NCBI GenBank assembly: GCA_042577505.1
Contig: JBHPEA010000011.1
Coordinates: 1-38,867 of the forward strand
DNA: 38,867 nucleotides
DNA from: JACQSR01 sp042577505
GTDB lineage: Archaea > Nanobdellota > Nanobdellia > Woesearchaeales > JACQSR01
Direction of reading: 5' to 3'
The notes below the pieces were generated by a model, which was given only the letters and a program-made list of their open reading frames with translations, searched no databases and had not been told where the DNA came from. The first letter of the stretch is position 1. Each line of letters starts with the position of its first letter. Shown here piece after piece: positions 32,431-38,867 of this stretch. Position numbers and translations under genes: made by a program.

Positions 32431-32706
32431 TTAGTATCCTTTTTCGTGCATTCTTTTATTGACGCTTTTTCTTCCTTTTCGTACTTGACCGACAACTCTG
32501 TTATAGCTTCTTCCTACTGGTGTGACAGATATTTTTTGACCACCTATCATGCCTCGTAGCACATTGGTTGCTTTTGTGCCCCCTCTTGTTCCTCGTTCGG
32601 GTGCATCAACGTTTGCTAATCTGACATAACGGGTGTTGCCTATTCGTCGGTTTACTTCAACAGTATCTCCGTCAAGTACTCGTTTTACAGTTCTTCTGTA
32701 TGCCAT
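32431..32706 (-). CDS. Minimal staphylococcal nuclease-like (SNase/TNase) protein
   Basis: 91 aa from ATG 32706, chosen because a TTTAAAT TATA element at about 32731-32737 lies 27 nt upstream. Pattern of an SNase fold: VLDGDTVEVN, RYVRLANVDAPERG (active-site Arg and Glu region), TKATNVLRGMIGGQKISVTPVG, NRVVGQV. It is shorter than full nucleases and lacks a visible signal peptide, so it may be a binding rather than a cleaving version. Coupled with a membrane protein. Confidence 0.7.
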   Translation of the reverse strand: MAYRRTVKRVLDGDTVEVNRRIGNTRYVRLANVDAPERGTRGGTKATNVLRGMIGGQKISVTPVGRSYNRVVGQVRKGRKSVNKRMHEKGY

Positions 32707-32710
32707 GACT

Positions 32711-32784
32711 ACCACTAATAACTACTAATATTTAAATCTATCGGTAATAACGTAGTAAATCAATAACTATTAGTAATTAGTGGT
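32711..32784. promoter_or_regulatory. Operator-like inverted repeats between divergent genes
   Basis: ACCACTAATAACTACTAATA (32711-32730) is mirrored by ACTATTAGTAATTAGTGGT (32766-32784). Half-sites ACTAAT occur at 32714 and 32724, inverted ones at 32769 and 32776. The left pair lies between the TATA box and start of the SNase gene; the right pair lies upstream of the TATA box (TTTATATA, about 32809-32816) of the wHTH gene at 32841. Binding of one regulator could repress the former and control the latter. Confidence 0.45.
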
Positions 32785-32840
32785 GCTATTAATGAATAAT
32801 AGCAAATATTTATATACATCTACATATACTTATTTAAATA

Positions 32841-33962
32841 ATGGGTAGAAAACCAGCAAGGGAGCTAATAAAAAGAATTCTTCAATCGATAACAGATAGT
32901 CCTAAATCTATTCATGAAATTGCTAATGATGCAGAGTCAAATTGGGAAAGTGTAAAAGAATATTTGGAGAGTTTGAAGGAAGCAGGAATAGTTCAAGAGA
33001 ATTCTATTGCTAATAAAAGAGTATTTTCTTTAGTCACTTGTAGTGTTCCAAAAAAGAATGGAAATTATTTTGATCTTCCAATTATTGAGAAAGATGACAG
33101 AATGATTGCATCTTTGTTTTCAAAGATTAAAGAAGATTGGAAGCAAGTGACTGGTAAGGTTCCAGGAAAGATTCAAGTTCAGAAATCTCTTTTACGAATT
33201 AATAAATTATGTAAATTAGATTTACCTATTGGATGGTATCTTTTCGGAGCTATGTGTGTCAAGCCATACGATCCTATGCTTGATTATGGATATCAACCTC
33301 TTGGTGGAGAAATAGAAACTTGTGTTCAAGAAGTGGTTAATGAATATTCTAAAGAACCAACTGCATACTCTCTCAAGATTAGACAATATCAAGAGGAAGA
33401 TAAAGTATTGTATCAAACTAAAGAATTAATTCTATCTTTGTTTACTTCATCTAAATTCTCAAAGAAATATATTTCAGAAATAAATAAATTACTTTATACA
33501 TTAATTAATAATCTACCTGTTATTAATGATAATGATTCAAGGAGTTTAGTAAATGAGTTTACTGGTGCTGTTCTTCAATTAATTAATAATATTCCAGAGG
33601 AGGAAATTCAACATGCAAAACAAGATGTTTTACAAGCATTCAATGAGGTATGGAAGTTAATAGCATTATACGGATACTCAACTGATTTAAAAAGTTATTA
33701 TGAAGCAAACTATGATGCAAGTATAATATTGAAACATTTTAATTTAGAAATGAATTTGCAGAAACTTGAAGTTATAGAACACCTTTCTAATTTAGATTCT
33801 TTAACTCCTGCTAATGTAGAACCTGAAGACGAAGCGTATCAAAATTTAAAGAAAGTTCTTGGTAAAGGAAAGTTCCTTTCTGCAGACGAGCAAAAACAAA
33901 AAGATAAAGAATTAGAAAGCATGAATAAATCAGAGTTGCTCGGGAAGTTTGGCTTGAATTAA
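32841..33962 (+). CDS. Winged-helix protein with large unknown C-terminal domain
   Basis: 373 aa. N-terminal wHTH at about 1-67: ARELIKRILQSITDSPKSIHEIANDAESNWESVKEYLESLKEAGIV then wing. The remaining 300 aa are mostly helical with no enzyme motif. The TATA box about 28 nt upstream implies a leaderless message. The flanking inverted repeats suggest autoregulation. The 3' end overlaps the convergent PIN gene by 33 bp. Could be a regulator of the accessory island; function unproven. Confidence 0.65.
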   Translation: MGRKPARELIKRILQSITDSPKSIHEIANDAESNWESVKEYLESLKEAGIVQENSIANKRVFSLVTCSVPKKNGNYFDLPIIEKDDRMIASLFSKIKEDWKQVTGKVPGKIQVQKSLLRINKLCKLDLPIGWYLFGAMCVKPYDPMLDYGYQPLGGEIETCVQEVVNEYSKEPTAYSLKIRQYQEEDKVLYQTKELILSLFTSSKFSKKYISEINKLLYTLINNLPVINDNDSRSLVNEFTGAVLQLINNIPEEEIQHAKQDVLQAFNEVWKLIALYGYSTDLKSYYEANYDASIILKHFNLEMNLQKLEVIEHLSNLDSLTPANVEPEDEAYQNLKKVLGKGKFLSADEQKQKDKELESMNKSELLGKFGLN

Positions 33963-34337
33963 ATGACTAACACAAGCAAAGTCCGATAGATTTCTTGTTA
34001 CAACACATTCAGCCTCTGCCTTTACTGCCAATAACCCATGAAGAGCATCTTGAAAATGTTCTGAATTCAATTTCTTTGCTTCTTCAATATCTTCATCAGT
34101 GTGTTCAACTGTGATTATCTTCTTTTTAATCATATTAAACAACATAGTCACTTCAGTAGAATCAACTGTTCTGTAAAGTTCTTGTAAGGTCCACGTTGAT
34201 ATCGCAATATTATATTTGCAAGACATAGCATCATAAAACATTTTTCCTGCAGGAGTTGAAAGATCCTTACCATATTTGTTTGCTCTTCCTGTTACAGCAT
34301 CAATAAAGATATTTGTATCGACATAGATTATAGTCAT
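33930..34337 (-). CDS. PIN-domain ribonuclease (VapC-like)
   Basis: 135 aa, full PIN domain. Acidic residues at IYVDTNIFIDA (first Asp), WTLQELYRT (Glu), HFQDALHGLLAV (Asp) and TRNLSDF (Asp) fit the Mg-binding set of VapC RNases. No VapB-like antitoxin adjoins it. Instead it starts 3 nt after the stop of the PD-(D/E)XK gene, in the hsdS-hsdR transcript, so it may work with the restriction operon rather than as a classical toxin-antitoxin pair. Confidence 0.85.
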   Translation of the reverse strand: MTIIYVDTNIFIDAVTGRANKYGKDLSTPAGKMFYDAMSCKYNIAISTWTLQELYRTVDSTEVTMLFNMIKKKIITVEHTDEDIEEAKKLNSEHFQDALHGLLAVKAEAECVVTRNLSDFACVSHLIQAKLPEQL

Positions 34338-34340
34338 CGT

Positions 34341-35009
34341 TTATCTCTCACAATTACAACTATCAACCCATTTGCAATAATCACATTCTTCAGAAGGTTC
34401 GGGCATTTCTCCTTTTAAAGTTTCTAAAGCCTTTTTGAATATTGCTTCTGCATTCTTGATGCTAATCTTCATTTTTACAATATCTGTATTGAAAATTACT
34501 GCCCCGTCTTTATTGACTTTATCAGGATGATAGAATATTAAGTATGCATAATCTTCAGTTTCATAATTGTTTTTTCTCAAAAGAAAGTTGTAAATATCTA
34601 CTTGGTTGTGATAATGATCAGCAGTATCTTCTTTTAATGGATACCCTCTTGTTTTGTAATCAAGAACAATGAGTTTTTTTCCTTTTTGGAGGATGTTGTC
34701 TACTGCTCCTCTGAATAGATTCCCTTCTTTATCAGTCCATTGGATTCCTTTAAAGTTGCTTCTCCATATTTTAAGCAGTTCTGCATCATCAAATAGTTTA
34801 ACATCTCCGTTTAGTTCTTCAAGTTCTGGAGGAAGTTCTCCTTTTTCCATGAATTTATCAAAATGCTTTTTGAGAATTCCATCCATTCCACTAGGCAAAC
34901 TTGGAAATATTCCTGCTGGTCTTTTTATGTTCTTATTAAACGCTAACCAGAAACATCTAGGGCATTCTTTTAGTAAACTTAAACTTGATGGTGAAAATTT
35001 ATAGACCAT
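34341..35009 (-). CDS. Cas4-like PD-(D/E)XK nuclease with cysteine cluster
   Basis: 222 aa. SPSSLSLLKECPRCFWLAF provides two N-terminal Cys; CDYCKWVDSC with a further Cys near the C-terminus could complete a 4Fe-4S site, as in Cas4 and AddB-type nucleases. The nuclease core is FRGAVDNILQ (Asp), KLIVLDYKTRG (Asp...Lys) and HYHNQVDIYNFLL (Gln motif). No cas genes or CRISPR array are in the window, so it is a stand-alone member. Its start overlaps the hsdR stop by 11 bp, showing coupled expression with the restriction subunit. Confidence 0.85.
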   Translation of the reverse strand: MVYKFSPSSLSLLKECPRCFWLAFNKNIKRPAGIFPSLPSGMDGILKKHFDKFMEKGELPPELEELNGDVKLFDDAELLKIWRSNFKGIQWTDKEGNLFRGAVDNILQKGKKLIVLDYKTRGYPLKEDTADHYHNQVDIYNFLLRKNNYETEDYAYLIFYHPDKVNKDGAVIFNTDIVKMKISIKNAEAIFKKALETLKGEMPEPSEECDYCKWVDSCNCER

Positions 35010-38000
35010 ACGAAGCCACCCCTTGGAATATACTTCTTCCTTCTCCTAAATAATTATCAAATACATGTTGAAATGCAACATTACATTTTAGATCATAATC
35101 TTCTTGAGTATATGTTTCTGGAAGACCTTTGTCAAGTTCTACTTCAATTTCTTTTCTAACTTGAGCCCTTATTCTCTTTTTTTTCCTCCAATCAACCGCA
35201 GTCAATCCATCATTCTTTAATTTGTGAAGAAGCTCTTTTGCACAATTTTTCACTTGACTTTTTTCTTTATCTGTTAATTTTGGTTTCTTTAATTTGTCAA
35301 ATAAGGCCAATTCTTCTTCAGTTAGATTCTCGACTACTTTTCTTCTATCTTCATCTCCCAAAGATTTTGAGAATTTTACGAGCTCTTTGAAGAATGTTTC
35401 TTGATTCATTGAACCAGAATTATAATCATCAATTAGTGCTTGGAATCTTTCTTGGAAATCAATCCTCATATTATTTAATTGTACCATTTCTTTTAATTTA
35501 AAAGAAAGAATATTCTTGAGTCTTTCCATATCAGCATTATTCTTTTTCTTCTCAAACTGTTTGCTCAAGGCATCGAAGTCAATTTTGCTTAAATCAATTG
35601 TCTGTTTTTTGGTTGATTCTCGTATGATATATCCTTTGCTCGAGATAGACTTGTCTAATACGCTTTGTATATCTCCCATCACAGAACTGATATCAACATC
35701 AGGGTCTAATGAACGAATTTCCTTCACAAGTTCTTGATATAATGCAACATATGAACTGAAGCGTGTTGCATCTTTATGAGGCAATATTGCCTTATAGACT
35801 TTAATTGAGTTTCCCCCCTGAATCAAAAAATCTTTTTTTACTTTATCATTGATCACTAATTGTGAAACAGCAGCATCCAACAATGCTATTTTCTTTAGCC
35901 CTTTAGTTTTAATTATAGTCTCATAGTCAATACTCTGTTTGTCTAAAAAGTTGTTGAGTTTTTTTATGTATTCATCTAGTGCTTTAACAAGAGCATCTTT
36001 TGATTGTATTGGTAAATCTACTCTATCCCCTCCAATTGGAGCTGCATAAATTGCTAATGCTTTCTTTAAATTTCTAAATACATTGATGTAATCAACAATG
36101 AATCCTGCAGGTTTTTCTTTAAATACTCTGTTTGCTCTTGCGATAGCCTGCATTAATGTATGATTCTTCATAGGTTTATCAAGATAAATTGTAGATACAG
36201 ATGGAGCATCAAATCCTGTCATCCACATGTTACAAATAAACGCTATTTTGAAATTATCAGAGGGATCTTTAAATTTAGAAGCAAGATCTTCAGTCACAAT
36301 TCTTTTTCGATGTTTAGTTATGTCAAGTCCTTTCTCTTTGAATTTTTTAACTTCATTCTGTTCTTGGCTGATAACAACTGCCATGTCAGTTTTTTTCATT
36401 TCAGCTATCTTCTGTTTAATTAAATCTGTTTCACCATATTTTGCTTTCTTTAGGTTATCTTGGAGTTGTTTTAATTTTAGTTTCCAGAAATGTTGCACTT
36501 TATCATACATTCTAACTGTAGTAAATTTATCTATTGTAACAATCATTGCTTTTCCATCATAGCCCCTATTTGTATAATGATCTACAATATCTTTAGAAAT
36601 TGCATTTAATCTGTCATCTCTTGTTAATACATCATAATCGCTACCCAATCTTTTTGATAATTTATCTTCTTGTGCCTCATCAAGGCTTGCTTCTTCTATA
36701 GCATCATAAATATCTTCATTTAGGGTTGGGTTAATAATCTGCATTTCAGGAACTCTATTCTCATAATAAAGAGGAACTGTTGCCTTATCTGCAATAGATG
36801 CTCTAAAATTATAGATACTAACATATTTTCCGAATGTATCTTTTGTTTTTTCCTCTCCTTTCATCATTAAAGGAGTTCCTGTAAACCCAATAAAACATGC
36901 ATTAGGTACTGCGTTTCGCATATTTAATGCAAGAGTATCATATTGAGTTCTGTGAGCTTCATCAGTCATTACAATAATATCATCTCTATCTGATAGTTTA
37001 GGATATGTCCCACCTTTTTCAGTTCTAAATTTATGTATTAATGTAAAAACCATCCTATGATCTTCAGTTAGAAGTCGTTTTAGATGTTCTCCACTTTCTG
37101 CCTGAACTTCTTCTTCTGTTACAACTCCGGCATTTTGAAAGTTTTGATATATTTGATTGTCAAGCTCTTGTCTGTCTGTAATAACAAGGAATGTATAGTT
37201 TCCTTCAAATTTTCTCAATACTTTTTGTGCAAAGAAAATCATTGAGTAACTTTTTCCAGAACCTTGTGTATGCCAGAAAACCCCTAATCTTCCTTTATTC
37301 TCTTTTCTGATTATAAATGATTCAATTGCATTGTTAACCCCCAAGAACTGGTGGTTTTTTGCTACAATTTTGATAATAGTTCCTTCTAATGTAAAAAAGA
37401 AAGTAAAGTTTTCAATCAAATCCATACATCTTGTTTTATCGCACATTCCAGTCAGTATTGTATCAAGTGATATTATTCCTGCTTCTTTCTCTTGACTAAT
37501 CTTTTTCCATTCACTAAAATGTTCATATCCTGAAGTAATTGAACCAACTTTTGATTCTTTTCCATTTGATATAATGATAAATGCATTATACCAGAATAAT
37601 TGTGGAATTGTTTCTTTGTAATCGTTTATGTTCTCATCATATGCTCTTTTAACTTTGACACCAGGAGCTTTTAATTCAATAAGAACTAAGGGTAATCCAT
37701 TAATGAATACAATTAGATCAGGCCTTCTCTTGTATATCTCTCCAGTAATCCAGAATTGGGAACCTAGGAAGAACTCATTATTTGTAGGGTTATCAAAATC
37801 AATTATTTTTACAGTTTTAACATCATATGCTCCTCTGTTATTTTTGATTCTAACTTTAACACCATCTTTAATTAACTTGTATACTTCCTCATTTGCTTTA
37901 ACAAGACTCAATTGATTCCTTTCTTTTGTTAACTCATCAACTGCCTTTTTGATGGCTTCATCAGGCAAATTAGAATTCAATTTTTTGATTGCTTTGATTA

Positions 38001-38163
38001 ATTTATCTTTCAATACAACTTCAGAGGTGGTTTCTCTACCAAGGGTCTCAGGGAATTTCTCATCAAAACAATTCAAGTGCTCATCATACTTTAAATCTTC
38101 AAGCATGTGTTTGATTGCTTCTTGCTCTACAAGAGTATCTTCACTATACTCTCCAAAACTCAT
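34999..38163 (-). CDS. hsdR: Type I restriction enzyme R subunit
   Basis: 1054 aa. Motor and nuclease subunit of a type I restriction-modification complex, translocating and cutting unmodified DNA. N-terminal nuclease domain RRPDLIVFINGLPLVLIELK (PD...ExK); SF2 helicase with Walker A FWHTQGSGKSYSM, DEAH box MTDEAHRTQY, motif III GFTGTPL and motif VI MQAIARANRVF; helical C-terminal domain. The ATG overlaps the hsdS stop (ATGA). hsdM is not in the window and may lie beyond the right edge. Confidence 0.95.
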   Translation of the reverse strand: MSFGEYSEDTLVEQEAIKHMLEDLKYDEHLNCFDEKFPETLGRETTSEVVLKDKLIKAIKKLNSNLPDEAIKKAVDELTKERNQLSLVKANEEVYKLIKDGVKVRIKNNRGAYDVKTVKIIDFDNPTNNEFFLGSQFWITGEIYKRRPDLIVFINGLPLVLIELKAPGVKVKRAYDENINDYKETIPQLFWYNAFIIISNGKESKVGSITSGYEHFSEWKKISQEKEAGIISLDTILTGMCDKTRCMDLIENFTFFFTLEGTIIKIVAKNHQFLGVNNAIESFIIRKENKGRLGVFWHTQGSGKSYSMIFFAQKVLRKFEGNYTFLVITDRQELDNQIYQNFQNAGVVTEEEVQAESGEHLKRLLTEDHRMVFTLIHKFRTEKGGTYPKLSDRDDIIVMTDEAHRTQYDTLALNMRNAVPNACFIGFTGTPLMMKGEEKTKDTFGKYVSIYNFRASIADKATVPLYYENRVPEMQIINPTLNEDIYDAIEEASLDEAQEDKLSKRLGSDYDVLTRDDRLNAISKDIVDHYTNRGYDGKAMIVTIDKFTTVRMYDKVQHFWKLKLKQLQDNLKKAKYGETDLIKQKIAEMKKTDMAVVISQEQNEVKKFKEKGLDITKHRKRIVTEDLASKFKDPSDNFKIAFICNMWMTGFDAPSVSTIYLDKPMKNHTLMQAIARANRVFKEKPAGFIVDYINVFRNLKKALAIYAAPIGGDRVDLPIQSKDALVKALDEYIKKLNNFLDKQSIDYETIIKTKGLKKIALLDAAVSQLVINDKVKKDFLIQGGNSIKVYKAILPHKDATRFSSYVALYQELVKEIRSLDPDVDISSVMGDIQSVLDKSISSKGYIIRESTKKQTIDLSKIDFDALSKQFEKKKNNADMERLKNILSFKLKEMVQLNNMRIDFQERFQALIDDYNSGSMNQETFFKELVKFSKSLGDEDRRKVVENLTEEELALFDKLKKPKLTDKEKSQVKNCAKELLHKLKNDGLTAVDWRKKKRIRAQVRKEIEVELDKGLPETYTQEDYDLKCNVAFQHVFDNYLGEGRSIFQGVASYGL

Positions 38164-38829
38164 GCTTCCACCTCTTGTTTAGAATATAATACTTTATTTC
38201 GCCCCGTAATTAAACTTGGCATTAAATGGTCTCTTGTTAAACATAAATTGTGATTCTTTTTGATTAAATTTTCAATCTCCTTTCTAATATTCCAGACTAT
38301 CTTTTCAAATTTATTCAAAATAGTTTTTGGCGGGATCAAAATAGAGACTATACGGATTCCTTTAACATTCATGCTGTCCATGATTGCACCTGCATCTTTT
38401 TTAGTTGCAACCTCTTTTCTCATGTATTCAGAGAGTAAAAACTGTATCAAATAACCAGGAGTCATTTGTCCTTCTTTAGATCTTAAAGCAGTCATATTCC
38501 TCCCAATTGCCGCTTTTACATTCTTCGGAATCTGTGCAATTGCAGCAATTCGTCCAACATTCGTAATTACACAATCTCCTTCCTCTACTTCAATATTTTT
38601 TGTCATAATCTTCTTCAGAGATGTTAAAAGTTTTAGATAAATCAAGAGTGGAATCTTCATTAATATTCCAGACGTGAAGTAAAATATTTTCAGTATCATT
38701 TACTTCATCAGGTTTTTTTGAGTGAAGACAATCAACAACATCAACAACATCATTAATTTTTTTAACCTGCCACCCTTTAGGTATTTTACCCAAATCAGAT
38801 TCAATATAATCTAATATTTTTTCATCAGG
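38160..38829 (-). pseudogene. hsdS: Type I specificity subunit, partial and frameshifted
   Basis: Two frames join into one HsdS-like sequence. The upstream part reads DEKILDYIESDLGKIPKGW, typical of the start of a target-recognition domain, to ISEEDYDKKY (38590-38793 and further). The downstream part continues NIEVEEGDCVITNVGRIAAIAQ to the C-terminal conserved helix ...RDHLMPSLITGR (stop 38160). The break is at a run of six A in GACAAAAAATATTGAA on the minus strand (about 38600); five A would restore the frame (DYDKNIEVEEGD). This may be a real inactivation, phase variation, or a base error. The upstream end is lost at the window edge. Confidence 0.7.
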
Positions 38830-38867
38830 TTAAAAAAATTAATGATGTTGTTGATGTTGTTGATTGT
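38728..38867. repeat. 42-nt perfect inverted repeat at window end
   Basis: 38728-38769 and 38826-38867 are exact reverse complements (42/42) separated by 56 bp. The left copy encodes QVKKINDVVDVVDC of HsdS. The right copy ends exactly at the window edge and introduces an in-frame stop before the HsdS sequence, so it is out of place. An 11-nt TTCATCAGGTT direct match (38704-38714 and 38821-38831) could have primed a fold-back. Confidence 0.8.

Noticed and set aside
34341..35009. CRISPR-associated Cas4
   Set aside because: No cas1/cas2 or array is present; overlap with hsdR shows a restriction context, so only Cas4-like is used.
1..38867. tRNA and rRNA genes
   Set aside because: I saw no cloverleaf with a TTCGA/TTCAA arm and CCA-type stem, nor any rRNA-like stretch; a dedicated scan could still find an intron-containing or split tRNA.

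Overview
The window reads as archaeal, and the mix of small secreted, membrane and coiled-coil genes in an AT-rich background fits a DPANN-type lineage (Woesearchaeota/Pacearchaeota-like; this placement is inference). Archaeal markers are a membrane-anchored LonB protease, ribosomal protein eL33 (L35Ae), a PbaA/PbaB-like PAC2 protein, a Trm-G10-type tRNA methyltransferase and TATA boxes about 25-28 nt upstream of many start codons, which implies many leaderless mRNAs. The left edge cuts a gene. The right edge stops inside hsdS, at a 42-nt perfect inverted repeat that looks like a contig end.

Layout. 1-6.4 kb: a truncated coiled-coil/membrane protein, lonB, a membrane-anchored OB-fold protein, a winged-helix regulator overlapping a 7-TM protein, small proteins, a TctA/COG1784-type membrane protein and a small YdjM-like membrane protein. 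6.4-15.9 kb: a surface-protein locus of two giant paralogous secreted proteins made of six-cysteine modules, MopE-like DNDCDG motifs and NBR1-type Ig-like domains, flanking a predicted Tat lipoprotein. 16-25.8 kb: eL33, small membrane proteins, an operon of two paralogous polytopic membrane proteins with different cytoplasmic tails, a helical protein and a PAC2 protein, then homoserine kinase, PEP synthase and Trm-G10. 25.9-28.2 kb: an amino-acid permease fused to a methyltransferase, and a wHTH regulator.

28.2-31.5 kb is the most unusual part. A RelE-type toxin-antitoxin pair is followed by a tyrosine recombinase read leftward. About 150 bp upstream of the recombinase start lies an attI-like site (GCCTA...GTTAGGC), and then three small gene cassettes. 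Each cassette is bounded by its own terminal inverted repeats: an outer 9-mer GTTnnnnAC/GTnnnnAAC and an inner perfect 16-17-mer. The repeat sequences differ between cassettes, but each matches its partner exactly. Excision would create a 9-3-9 palindrome, so recognition is probably by structure, as for integron attC sites. Each cassette carries its own leaderless promoter, and one gene is in reverse orientation. I interpret this as an archaeal integron or a closely related cassette system with a recombinase that lacks the IntI-specific insertion.

31.2-38.9 kb: a region of tandem structured repeats, a RadC protein, a small SNase-like protein with a membrane partner, a divergent wHTH protein with operator-like repeats, a PIN protein, a Cas4-like PD-(D/E)XK nuclease with a cysteine cluster, hsdR, and a frameshifted partial hsdS. 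Together with the cassette array this looks like an accessory/defence island.
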